Below, piece by piece: positions 1-8,449 of a stretch of 25,451 nucleotides of DNA (positions are counted from its first letter, which is position 1; each line of letters opens with the position of its first letter). The position numbers and the translations under genes are program-made. This stretch comes from CAZHTF01 sp964535305 (GTDB taxonomy: Bacteria; Planctomycetota; Phycisphaerae; UBA1845; Fen-1342): NCBI GenBank assembly GCA_964535305.1, contig CAZHTF010000047.1, positions 1 through 25,451 on the forward strand, read 5' to 3'. Under the pieces are notes generated by a model that searched no databases, had not been told where the DNA came from, and was given only the letters and a program-made list of their open reading frames with translations.

Positions 1-89
1 GCCGACGCCCTTGCGCGAAACCCCAAACCTGAGGCACCAAGGGGCGCTTCGTTGCGTCGCGTGCGAATCCGGACCGATTGAAGCTCCCC

Positions 90-2594
90 ATGGCCACTCA
101 AGACATTAGCGAAGGACACCGGCCGCACGCCGTCGATCGCAGCCCCAGCAATGCCCGCGGCGGCAGCATCGGCATGGTGGTTCTGGTCGCGATTGTGCTG
201 GTGGGCGCAGCGGTCGGATTGCTGCTGGTCGGCCGCGGCAACGCCGCGCGCTTGCTTGCCGCGCTGCTGCTGGTCGTGCCCTGCGGGGCGGGCTTAGCGC
301 GCGCGGACGAGTACAGCACCGCGCGGCTGCTGCTGGACCTAGCGCGCGATCACGGCCTGATGTGCGCCGGGCGGCAGTGCGAAAACGACGTGCTGCACAT
401 CCGCGCACTGCTGGAAGCGGCGCTCGCGCTGGACCCGGACCTCTCCGACGCGCACTTCTATCGATTCGAACTGGCCGAGCTGGCCGGCGATGTCGACGCG
501 TCTGCGGCCGCGTTGCAGGCCCTGGTCGCGGCGGATCCCGGGCATTTCGGCGCGCTGGCCCGCTGGCTGGATCGCGGTCCCGCGCGGATGACACGAATCG
601 AGGATCGGCTGAGCTGGCTGGCCGGCCAGTCCGGACAGTTGAAGTCGCCCGAAGCGCGCGTCATCGCCCTCACGCAGCAGGCGCGGCTGGAGCTCGAACG
701 TCTGGATCGGCAGGCGGCCGCCCGATTGACCGAGGAGGCTGCCAAGCTCGGCCCCGACGACGACGCGGTCGCCGTGCTGCAATTCATGCTGCTGCCGACC
801 GATGCCGCGCCCGCCGAGCGCATTCGCGCCCTCTTGCGCGTGGTGCGCCTTCACCCGCTGGATCCCGAGCTTTGCTGGCAACTGGCCGAGCTGCTCGACC
901 AGCAGCGGCAGCTCGACGCGGCCGCCAGCTTTCACCAGCACGCGCAGCGCGTGCTCGACGCGCTCGGCCTGCCGCCCGAGCCACAGCGCTTGCTCGAGGC
1001 CGCGTTGAATGCGGCGGCCCGCGGCGCAATTGACGACGCGCTTCGCGCCGCGCGCGAGGCGTTGGCGCTGGATGAGCTCGACGCGCCGCCGGTGCTGGAA
1101 TGGCTGCTGCGCCGCGCGCAGCGCAACGGCGAGGCGGAGGTGCTGCGTGCCCGGCTGGCCGAGCGCTTCGCGGCGATTAAAGATGCCGACGTGGCTGACG
1201 CGGCGGAGGTCACGCGGGCCGCATGGTTTCATTGCACGCTCGACCCGCAGCCGCAGCGGGCGGCGATGCTGGCGGCATCTGCAGTGCGGCGTGCGCCGGG
1301 CGATCGGCGTGTGCAGCGCGTTCTGGGCGTATCGCAGCTCCTGAATGAGCAGCCCGACGCGGCCCGCGAGACGCTTGCGCCGCTGCTCGATTCAGACGCC
1401 TGGGCCGCGGCGGCGCTGGCACGGGCGCTGCGCGACTCCGGCGATCTGCCCGCCGCGCGGCAGACGCTGCGCAAGGCGCGGCTGCCGGTGAGCGGGCCGG
1501 TCATGGAACTTGCTGCGTCGCTGGAGATCGCATCGACGACCGCGCCGTCCGCGGACGCCGGCTTGAGCGAGCTGCTGCGCGGCGTGAGCCTGGACCAGGA
1601 GCTGCGAGGCGTGCTCGACGACGCCGCCAGCGTGCTGGATGTCGAGCTCGCGCCGGAGAATCTCAGCCCGCGCGTGGGCGAGCCCTGGTGGGCGACGCTG
1701 ACGCTGACCAATCGCGGCGCGCTGCCGGTCACGCTCGGACAGGACGCGCTGATCAACCCGGTCGTGCTGCTGTCGTTCGAAATCTCCGGCCGCAAGGCGC
1801 GCAGCTATCCGAACCTGTTCGCGACCACGCTGAGCCGCGCCCGCTCGCTGCGCCCCGGCGAATCGGTGCGCACCCGGCTGACGCTGGACGTCGGGCCACC
1901 GCGGCGGGTCGCGCGTCTTGCGCCGCACGAGCTGCTGCGCGTCAGCGTGAGCGCCATTTTGAACCCACAGATGGGCGCGGATGGCGAGTGGAAACCGGGC
2001 CTGATTGGCAAACGTCTCAGGCCGGTGTACTTCAATCGCCTTCCGATCGGCGACGACCCGGCCGAGTTGAACGCGCTGTTCGACGCGGTCGGCGGCGGCC
2101 GAGCGCACGAGCAGTACCGCTCGGTCGTTGTGCTGGCGCAACTGCTGGGCGCCGATCAGCGTGCCTCGCGCAGTGCGAGCCGCTTTCCGCGAGAGCGCGC
2201 GATCAGCAGGCTGCTCGCGGCGCTCGCGAGCGAGTCGTGGGAGCTGCGGGCCCGCACGCTGGACGCGCTGCAGGCCGCCGGCCTGGACGAGCGGCTGCAT
2301 CGCGCCGCGCAACGCTGCAGCACGGACGAGCACTGGCTGGTGCGCTTCCTTGCGGTCCGGCTGCTCGCGCGCCAGGGCGCGGCGTACGCGAGCGAGGCCG
2401 AACGGATCGCCTCGGCCGACACGGACGCGCGCGTCCGCATGCTTGCCCGCAGCCTGGCGGACGCGGCCCGTGCATCTGCGGCGCACGCTCCGAGCAGCGC
2501 GCCCGCGGACGATGCGGACGGCGCGGCGTCAACGGCGCCCGCCAGCCTCCCGACTTCGCAGCCTGCAAAGCCGGCCGATCCCTCGCGGAACTGA
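90..2594 (+). CDS. Membrane-anchored TPR/HEAT-repeat protein of unknown function
   Basis: About 834 residues from the ATG at 90; a TTG at 78 in the same frame is the alternative start, and neither has a good Shine-Dalgarno sequence. Visible architecture: a short polar N-terminus, a hydrophobic segment (about residues 27-48), then a second hydrophobic stretch ending in a signal-like A-R-A-D-E. A long Ala/Leu/Arg helical region follows (about 75-510) with TPR-like periodicity (for example 'AALALDPDLSDAHFYRFELAELAGD'-type units). A beta-rich domain comes next (about 525-640, starting near 'LSPRVGEPWWATLTLTNRG'), resembling an Ig-like or NEW3-like fold. A HEAT-like helical block (about 690-790) and a Pro/Ala/Ser tail with S-Q-P motifs end the protein. 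It probably sits in the envelope with its repeats outside the cytoplasm, as a scaffold. No catalytic motif was recognised. It lies 35 nt upstream of ctaB, which has its own candidate promoter. Confidence 0.7.
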   Translation: MATQDISEGHRPHAVDRSPSNARGGSIGMVVLVAIVLVGAAVGLLLVGRGNAARLLAALLLVVPCGAGLARADEYSTARLLLDLARDHGLMCAGRQCENDVLHIRALLEAALALDPDLSDAHFYRFELAELAGDVDASAAALQALVAADPGHFGALARWLDRGPARMTRIEDRLSWLAGQSGQLKSPEARVIALTQQARLELERLDRQAAARLTEEAAKLGPDDDAVAVLQFMLLPTDAAPAERIRALLRVVRLHPLDPELCWQLAELLDQQRQLDAAASFHQHAQRVLDALGLPPEPQRLLEAALNAAARGAIDDALRAAREALALDELDAPPVLEWLLRRAQRNGEAEVLRARLAERFAAIKDADVADAAEVTRAAWFHCTLDPQPQRAAMLAASAVRRAPGDRRVQRVLGVSQLLNEQPDAARETLAPLLDSDAWAAAALARALRDSGDLPAARQTLRKARLPVSGPVMELAASLEIASTTAPSADAGLSELLRGVSLDQELRGVLDDAASVLDVELAPENLSPRVGEPWWATLTLTNRGALPVTLGQDALINPVVLLSFEISGRKARSYPNLFATTLSRARSLRPGESVRTRLTLDVGPPRRVARLAPHELLRVSVSAILNPQMGADGEWKPGLIGKRLRPVYFNRLPIGDDPAELNALFDAVGGGRAHEQYRSVVVLAQLLGADQRASRSASRFPRERAISRLLAALASESWELRARTLDALQAAGLDERLHRAAQRCSTDEHWLVRFLAVRLLARQGAAYASEAERIASADTDARVRMLARSLADAARASAAHAPSSAPADDADGAASTAPASLPTSQPAKPADPSRN

Positions 2595-2596
2595 CG

Positions 2597-2605
2597 TGCT
2601 ACAAT
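2597..2605 (+). promoter_or_regulatory. Candidate extended -10 promoter of ctaB
   Basis: The gap between the TPR protein and ctaB contains TGCTACAAT, an extended -10 (TGn plus TACAAT at 2600-2605). No convincing -35 lies 17 nt upstream. Transcription starting about 7 nt downstream would give a short leader carrying the GGAG at 2619-2622 that serves the TTG start at 2630. The match is to the sigma-70-type consensus; use in this organism is inferred. Confidence 0.4.
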
Positions 2606-2629
2606 TTGAGACTCGCTTGGAGACGTGCG

Positions 2630-3700
2630 TTGGGCAGCAGTGCTGAAAGCGTCGTCCGTTCCGAGGTGCTCGAGCAAGCTCGCGCGCGGAGTGCGTCGCG
2701 CTTTGAGTTGTTCGCCGAGCTTGCCAAGGCGCGGCTGACGACGCTGGTGCTGCTGACCACTGCGGCCGGGTTCTGGCTCGCCAGCCCCGGGCCGCTGGAT
2801 TGGGTGCTGTTCGCCTGGACGCTGCTGGGGACGGCGCTGTGTGCCTTCGGTGTAAACGCGCTGAACCAGGTGATCGAGGCTGATCGCGATCGGCGCATGC
2901 GGCGGACGGCCCAGCGGCCGCTGCCGTCGGGGCAGTTGTCGCGGCGCGAGGCGATCGCGTTTGGGATCGTCGCGACCTTGGCGGGCCCGCTGCTGCTGCT
3001 GACGCTGGTCGATCCGCTGACTGCGATCCTGGGCGCTGCATGCCAGTTCATTTACCTTGGGCTGTATACGCCGATGAAGCTGCGCAGCAGCACGAACACG
3101 CTGGTCGGCGCAATCTGCGGCGCGCTGCCGCCGATGATGGGCTGGAGCGCCGCGAGCGGCGGGCTGTCTGCGGGCGCCTGGATTCTGGGCGCGATCCTGT
3201 TCGTCTGGCAGATCCCGCATTTCCTGGCGCTGGCCTGGATGTATCGGGATGATTACGAGCGCGGCGGCTTCCAGATGCTGCCGGCCCGCGATCCGCACGG
3301 CGCGCGCACCTGCCAGTTCATCCTGGTGTATTGCGCGACGCTCGTGCCGGTATCGCTGATGCTGGTGCTGGTCGGCGCGGTCGGCACGCTCTATGCCGTC
3401 GGCGCGGCCTTGCTGGGCCTGGCGATGTTCGCAGCGGCGTTGCAGCTCGCGCGCGACATGAGTGACGCGCACGCGCGGCACCTCTTCCTGGCCAGCGTGA
3501 TCTACCTGCCACTGCTACTGGGACTCATGGCGCTCGATCGCCAGCCGCGCACTTACGAAATGTCCGCGAAGCCCGCGGCGGGTCTGCCACGCTTCGCGCC
3601 GCAGTCCGAATCGAATTCGGCGCCGCGCACCGTGCCTCGGCCTGACCCAGGCGCGGCGCCCGCTTCCGCGACGCCGCGGCCCACGAGGGGCGCGGATTGA
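2630..3700 (+). CDS. ctaB: Protoheme IX farnesyltransferase (heme O synthase)
   Basis: This integral membrane UbiA-family prenyltransferase transfers a farnesyl group to heme B to make heme O, the precursor of heme A for terminal oxidases. The product is about 356 residues with roughly nine membrane helices. The first Asp-rich motif is clear at about residues 78-100 (N-Q-V-I-E-A-D-R-D-R-R-M-R-R-T then R-P-L-P-S-G). The second conserved block is 'YTPMKLRSSTNTLVGA..GALPPMMGW', and the late 'DDYERGGFQML' motif is also present. I chose TTG at 2630 because GGAG (2619-2622) sits 7 nt upstream; the open frame extends further 5' but only as a shadow of the previous gene. The C-terminus carries an extra Pro/Ala-rich tail of about 50 residues that is not typical of the family. 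The stop overlaps the start of the DUF3179 gene, so the two are probably translationally coupled. Confidence 0.93.
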   Translation: MGSSAESVVRSEVLEQARARSASRFELFAELAKARLTTLVLLTTAAGFWLASPGPLDWVLFAWTLLGTALCAFGVNALNQVIEADRDRRMRRTAQRPLPSGQLSRREAIAFGIVATLAGPLLLLTLVDPLTAILGAACQFIYLGLYTPMKLRSSTNTLVGAICGALPPMMGWSAASGGLSAGAWILGAILFVWQIPHFLALAWMYRDDYERGGFQMLPARDPHGARTCQFILVYCATLVPVSLMLVLVGAVGTLYAVGAALLGLAMFAAALQLARDMSDAHARHLFLASVIYLPLLLGLMALDRQPRTYEMSAKPAAGLPRFAPQSESNSAPRTVPRPDPGAAPASATPRPTRGAD

Positions 3701-4758
3701 GCGGCGACGTCGCGCGGCCGAGGCGGATGCTCGATCTGCGCAGCGGCGGCTGGGTGCTGATTCTGGCGATCATCGTGCCAATCGGCGTGGTCGCCTGGCG
3801 ACTATCCGAAAGCCTGCCGCAGCGGCGCACCGCGATCGGCGACGGTGTGCGGATCGAGTCGTACGGCTTTGACCTCAGCCACACGCGCGTGCCGATCGAG
3901 CAGCTCGTGCCCGGCGGCGTCAGCAAAGACGGCCTGCCCGCTCTGCTCGACCCGCAGACCATTCCCGCAAGCCAGATTCAGCCGCGCCAGCGACTCGGCG
4001 GCGTGCAGAAACTCGTCTCGGGCGATCGCGTCGTGGGTGTCGAGATCGAGGGCCAGGCGCGTGCCTATCCGCTCTGGATCCTGGCCTGGCACGAAATCGT
4101 CAACGACACACTCGCCGACACGCCGATCGCGGTCACCTACAGCCCGCTTTGCGACAGCGTGGTGGTCTTCGAACGCCACGTCGCGGGCGAAACGCTCGAA
4201 TTTGGCGTCAGCGGTCTGCTGTTGAACTGCAACCTGGTCATGTTTGACCGCAGACCCGCGGCAGCGGGCGAAAGCCTCTGGAGCCAGCTTCGCGGCGAGG
4301 CGATCGCCGGGCCGGCCGCGGGCGGGCGCGCGACGCTGCGCGTGCTCGCGGCGCAGGTGATGCGTTGGGCGGATTGGCGCGAGCTGCACCCGGATACGAG
4401 CGTGATCCTGCCGCAGCCCGACCGCGCCCGGCTGTACAAGCGCGATGTGTATCTGCCCTATTTCGGGAACGATCTGCTGCGTTTTCCCGTCGATCCGCTG
4501 CCCGCCGATGATCTGCCGCGAAAGACGAATGTGATCGCGATTCGTCGGCCGGCCGGGCAGTGGCAGGTCTGGCCGCTCTCCGCGTTTCGCGCCGCGCCGC
4601 GAACCGTCGAGATCGACGGGCTGGAGGTCGAGCTGGTCTACCGCGGCGGACCGGCGACGGTCTCCGCCTTCGCGCGCGACGCGCAGCCGCTCGAAGTGGT
4701 CAACGCGCTCTGGTTCGCGTGGTACGCGCACTGGCCCGAGACACGCTTGCGCGAGTAG
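3697..4758 (+). CDS. DUF3179 domain-containing membrane-anchored protein
   Basis: A protein of 353 residues with one N-terminal membrane segment (about 18-36) and a DUF3179 domain filling most of the rest, probably facing outward. Family landmarks: 'GGVSKDGLPALLDP' (73-86), 'ARAYPLWILAWHEIVND' (121-137), 'VTYSPLCDSVVVFER' (146-160), 'FGVSGLLLNCNLVMFDR' (169-185) and 'SLWSQLRGEAIAG'. The biochemical role of DUF3179 is not established. Family members usually show a CPLC-type pair in the third motif; here the first Cys is Ser149 and only Cys152 remains. The TTG start overlaps the ctaB stop (TTGA, 3697-3700) and is preceded by GAGGGG (3685-3690), 6 nt away. The link to ctaB suggests, but does not prove, a role near heme or copper oxidase assembly. 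Confidence 0.85.
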   Translation: MSGDVARPRRMLDLRSGGWVLILAIIVPIGVVAWRLSESLPQRRTAIGDGVRIESYGFDLSHTRVPIEQLVPGGVSKDGLPALLDPQTIPASQIQPRQRLGGVQKLVSGDRVVGVEIEGQARAYPLWILAWHEIVNDTLADTPIAVTYSPLCDSVVVFERHVAGETLEFGVSGLLLNCNLVMFDRRPAAAGESLWSQLRGEAIAGPAAGGRATLRVLAAQVMRWADWRELHPDTSVILPQPDRARLYKRDVYLPYFGNDLLRFPVDPLPADDLPRKTNVIAIRRPAGQWQVWPLSAFRAAPRTVEIDGLEVELVYRGGPATVSAFARDAQPLEVVNALWFAWYAHWPETRLRE

Positions 4759-4823
4759 CGTTCGCCAGCCGACAGACCTCGGACGCGCGCGCGACGCGCT
4801 TCACTTCACACACGCAGCCGCCG

Positions 4824-7800
4824 CTACTTCTTTGGGTGCGGCGGCGCGACGACCGGCGGAATCGGCTCCGCCGCGATCTTCCCCAGCAGGTATTCGACCG
4901 CGGCTTTGAGCTGCGCGTCTTCGCCCTTGAAGGTCGCGTGCGGCAGATTGTCGACCACCACGTCCGGATCGACGCCGTGCCCCTCGATCAGCCAGGCGCC
5001 TTCGGGACCGTAGACGCCGAACTCAGCGGCGGTGGCGATGCCGCCGTCGATCAGGAAATTGCTTGAAGAAAGCCAGATTTCGCCGCCCCAGGTGCGCGTG
5101 CCGAAGACCTTGCCGAGCCCCAGCCGCTTGATGCCTTCGGCAAAGGCCTCGCCATCGGAAGCGGTGCGTTCGTTGCACAGCGCCGCGACATGCCCGCGAA
5201 AGGCGTACTGCATGTTCCAGCTCGGCGGCTGACCGACACGCGCGCTCCAGAAGAACCACGCCTTTCGCATCAGCCGGCCCAGTATCCAGCTATCGATGTT
5301 GCCGCCGCGATTGTGGCGGACATCGACGATCAGGCCCTTGCGCGTGAAGACGGGGTAATAGCCCTTGGCCCACTCGGTGAAATTCTCGCCGCCCATGGCG
5401 CGCAAGTGCACATAGCCGATCTCGCCGCGGCCGAGCTGCTCGACCAATTGGCGTCGCTGGAATTGCCACTCGTGGTAGCGCAGCTCGGCGGCGGCGCTGT
5501 TGCTGATCGGCGTGACGATGCAATCGCGCGGGTCTCCGCCGGCGGCGGACCGGACGCGCAACAGCACCTGTCTGCCAGCCTGATTTCGCAGCAGCATTCC
5601 CACGTCCGGCACGTTTGCGAGCGCGACACCGTTAAGCAGTTCGATCACATCTCCGGCGTTGATGTCGACGCCGGGGCGGGCCAGCGGGCTGGCCTTGTCG
5701 GGCTCATCGGGATCAGATTGGTAAATGCGCGTGACGCGCATGCCGGCGGGGTCGCGCTGCAGCTCTGCGCCCAGCGAGGCGATCTGCACCTGGTCGGGCG
5801 CTTCGCGTTCATCGCCGCCGCGGACGAAGTGATGCAGAGCCGAGAGTTCGCCGACCATCTGGGCGATCAAATCGCTGAGTTCGGCGCGCGAGCTGACGCG
5901 CTCAACCAGCGGCAGGTGCCGCTCGAGCTGGGCTTTCCAGTCGACGCCGTGCATGCCGCGGTCGTAAAAGTAGTCGCGGTGCAGCCGCCAGGCTTCGATG
6001 AACATCTGCCGCCACTCGTCGCGCGGGATGACCGAGAGCGACCAGCCGCTCAGATCGACATCCTTCTTATCGAGCTCGGCCGGGGTGGCGGCGGCATCCA
6101 CGATGTAGAGACTGTCGCCCTTGTGCACCAGCAGCTTCTTGCCGTCGGCGGAGAGCTCGTAGCGCTTGACATCGCTGACAATGGTCTTGAGCTCCACGTT
6201 CTCGCGCGCGATCGTGAAGCCCACGAGGTTACGCTTGTTCTCGCCGCTGGGCGTGCTCAGCAGGAATACGGCCTTCTCATTCAGCGACAGATCGGAATAG
6301 TTGCCGGCCGCGATCGGCGTCTCGAACAGCCGCCGCTGAATGTCGCGCAGCTCCACGACCACCTGCGCCGGCTTGCTGGTCGGCTGACTGGCCGGCGCTG
6401 AGCTGGTGGCGGGCTGGCCGACGGGCGCAGAACTGGTCATAGCCTGGCTGGGCGGCGCCGGACTGGCCGGTTGTGACGCCGCGGAATCCTCGCGCTGCGT
6501 GTCGTCGGCTTTGTCGTTCTTGCAATCGCCCTTTTTCCCTTCCTTCTTGTCCTTGTCGTCTTTCTTGTCCTCGTCGAGATTCAGCTCGTCCTTAGCGGCG
6601 AACGGCGAGCGGCGCGTCGTTTCGGCCAGCGCGATCAGGTAGACGCGCGTCTTCTTGTCGAGAAATGGCTCGGGCTGGTAGTTGCCCCACGGACTCCCGA
6701 CGCTCGTCCGCAGATTACGATCCGACAGCACGTACAGCCACTTGCCATCCGGGCTGAAGCTGGGGCTGTACGTGTCGTAGCGGTCGCTGCTGACCGCGGC
6801 CCGCGCCCCGTCCGCGACGGCGTAGAGCCACGTCTGACGAAATTGGTTCTCCGCAGCGCGAACGTACGCGAGCCAGCGACTGTCCGCGGACCATGCCAGG
6901 TCGCTGAAATCGTCGATCGGCGATTCATCGATGCGTGTGTTCGTTTTGGTTTCGACCTCCAGCAGCCACAGCCGCTGGTTCTTGTCAGTATGCGCGATGT
7001 ATTTGCCGTCTGGCGAAGGCAACCCGCCAGTACGGAGCACTTCGCCATCGCGCGTCAGTTGTGTCGCATCGCCGACGCCGTTCGCCGCCAGGCTCCAGAA
7101 CTCGACTTCGCCAGACGGGTCCGCCATGCTCAGTAGCGTTTTGCCATCGGGCATGAAGCGCGCGTCGCGATGACGCACGTTTGTTTGCCGCGTTACCTGG
7201 ACGAAGCGGCCCTGCCGGTGCGGTGCGACGAACACCGCGCCGCGCGCGGTGATGACCACGCGGTCGCCATTGGGCGACAGGTGTGCCGCACTCATGTATT
7301 CGATCGGCTTTTTCACCCAGCGCTCGCGCGTCTGGTCGAAGTCCGAATCTAGCGTGATCGCGATCGGCGCGTCGCGATCCGCGGCGATGTCGTAAACATG
7401 CAGATCGGCCCGCAACTGGTAGACGATCCGACCGGCCTGCAGCGCCGGCGAGGCCACGTCCCAGCCGCTGTGGCGCGTGTGCTGCTTCAGATCGCTGCCG
7501 TCAGGCTTCATCGACCAGATATTCATCGTGCCATCGCGGTCAGACGCAAAATACACGCGGCCCTGCCAGAAAAGCGGCTGCTTGCTCGTGCCGGCGTAGT
7601 CGGCAGTCAGTGGCCGGGCCTCGGCGGCGCCGACGTCAAAGCGCCACAGATTCTGGGCCGTACCGCCCTTGTAGCGCTTGGTGTGGCTGCCCTGAAAAGG
7701 AAGCCGCGTGAAGATCAGCGTCGCGTTGTCATCCAGATAGCAGCCTTCGGCGGCTTGCGCGAGCGGGACAATCTCCGCCGCCGCGCCGCTTGCGGCCTTT

Positions 7801-8240
7801 GGGTCGATCAGGGCGATCTGCCAGTTCGGCAAACCGGAGAAGCGCTGCGTGGCGGCGATTATTCGGCCGTCGGCGCGCCAGCCAACGGTGTTCCAGGTTC
7901 CGCCGTCGAAGGTATGCCGCGTCGGCAGGCCGCCGGCCAGCGGCATGCTGTAGACCTCGCGCGGACCTTCGTATTCGGCGACGAAGGCGATGCGGTCCCC
8001 GTCCGGCGAGAATTCCGGATTGGCTTCGTCGCCGGGGTGGCTGGTCAGCCGCGTCGCCGCCCCGCCGGCAAGCGGCACCTTCCAGAGATCGCCCTCGGCG
8101 ACGAACACCAGCGTTTCGCCGTGAAGTGTGGGCTCACGGTAGTACCCAAGTGGTCGGACCTGTGCGGAGCCGACAGGCATAACAACGATAAAGCAGGCAC
8201 ACAGGGCAGCACACAGGACTGGCAGCGGTCGGTTCAGCAT
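4824..8240 (-). CDS. Tricorn-type S41 family serine protease, secreted
   Basis: A 1138-residue exported peptidase that should degrade peptides outside the cytoplasm. The signal peptide is residues 1-26 (cleavage near G-S-A|Q). A WD40-like/PD40 beta-propeller region follows (about 30-550) with repeated 'PEFSPDGDRIAFVA' and 'SPSFSPDGKWLYVLSD' blades. A Lys/Asp-rich then S-Q-P-rich linker (about 550-630) comes next, then the core domain, a PDZ domain (about 815-905, 'ASPLARPGVDINAGDVIELLNG') and the S41 catalytic domain (about 930-1110). The nucleophile is Ser1028 in T-A-S-D-G-E-A-F; Glu1086 in 'IEGHGVDPD' and His803 in 'ELSALHHF' match the remaining active-site positions. The residue before that His is Leu, where tricorn has Ser745. 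The SD AAGAAGG (8246-8252) is 5 nt before the ATG. It diverges from the POT peptide transporter. Confidence 0.92.
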   Translation of the reverse strand: MLNRPLPVLCAALCACFIVVMPVGSAQVRPLGYYREPTLHGETLVFVAEGDLWKVPLAGGAATRLTSHPGDEANPEFSPDGDRIAFVAEYEGPREVYSMPLAGGLPTRHTFDGGTWNTVGWRADGRIIAATQRFSGLPNWQIALIDPKAASGAAAEIVPLAQAAEGCYLDDNATLIFTRLPFQGSHTKRYKGGTAQNLWRFDVGAAEARPLTADYAGTSKQPLFWQGRVYFASDRDGTMNIWSMKPDGSDLKQHTRHSGWDVASPALQAGRIVYQLRADLHVYDIAADRDAPIAITLDSDFDQTRERWVKKPIEYMSAAHLSPNGDRVVITARGAVFVAPHRQGRFVQVTRQTNVRHRDARFMPDGKTLLSMADPSGEVEFWSLAANGVGDATQLTRDGEVLRTGGLPSPDGKYIAHTDKNQRLWLLEVETKTNTRIDESPIDDFSDLAWSADSRWLAYVRAAENQFRQTWLYAVADGARAAVSSDRYDTYSPSFSPDGKWLYVLSDRNLRTSVGSPWGNYQPEPFLDKKTRVYLIALAETTRRSPFAAKDELNLDEDKKDDKDKKEGKKGDCKNDKADDTQREDSAASQPASPAPPSQAMTSSAPVGQPATSSAPASQPTSKPAQVVVELRDIQRRLFETPIAAGNYSDLSLNEKAVFLLSTPSGENKRNLVGFTIARENVELKTIVSDVKRYELSADGKKLLVHKGDSLYIVDAAATPAELDKKDVDLSGWSLSVIPRDEWRQMFIEAWRLHRDYFYDRGMHGVDWKAQLERHLPLVERVSSRAELSDLIAQMVGELSALHHFVRGGDEREAPDQVQIASLGAELQRDPAGMRVTRIYQSDPDEPDKASPLARPGVDINAGDVIELLNGVALANVPDVGMLLRNQAGRQVLLRVRSAAGGDPRDCIVTPISNSAAAELRYHEWQFQRRQLVEQLGRGEIGYVHLRAMGGENFTEWAKGYYPVFTRKGLIVDVRHNRGGNIDSWILGRLMRKAWFFWSARVGQPPSWNMQYAFRGHVAALCNERTASDGEAFAEGIKRLGLGKVFGTRTWGGEIWLSSSNFLIDGGIATAAEFGVYGPEGAWLIEGHGVDPDVVVDNLPHATFKGEDAQLKAAVEYLLGKIAAEPIPPVVAPPHPKK

Positions 8241-8309
8241 GGCGGCCTTCTTGTGGGCAGCGGCTTTCGGGAACGCGGAAATTCGATGCTTGATCTTACT
8301 CGTGCAATC

Positions 8310-8339
8310 ACGCTACTGTTGCAAACAAGACGGCGTCAA
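8310..8339 (-). promoter_or_regulatory. Possible promoter of the tricorn-type protease gene
   Basis: On the minus strand TTGACG (8334-8339) is followed after 18 nt by TAGCGT (8310-8315), a fair -35 and weak -10 pair about 70 nt upstream of the start at 8240. The 209-nt region between the divergent genes must serve both directions. A plus-strand pair TTGATC (8290-8295) and TACTGT (8314-8319), also 18 nt apart, could serve the transporter. Both are consensus matches only. Confidence 0.25.
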
Positions 8340-8449
8340 CCCGTGACACCCTTCAGAGTTTGCGTCGCACGACGCCGTCGCGCGAGCCACGAATCCGACA
8401 CCCGTGCGAGGGGCCCAGTGCCCACATCCGCAACGCCTGAGGACCATTC

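Noticed and set aside
2156..3481. 441-codon minus-strand open frame opposite ctaB
   Set aside because: Arg/Gln-rich composition, no domain, and it lies opposite a clear prenyltransferase; a shadow frame from high G+C.
5190..6401. 403-codon plus-strand frame inside the protease gene
   Set aside because: Antisense to the S41 protease with no recognisable motifs or SD.
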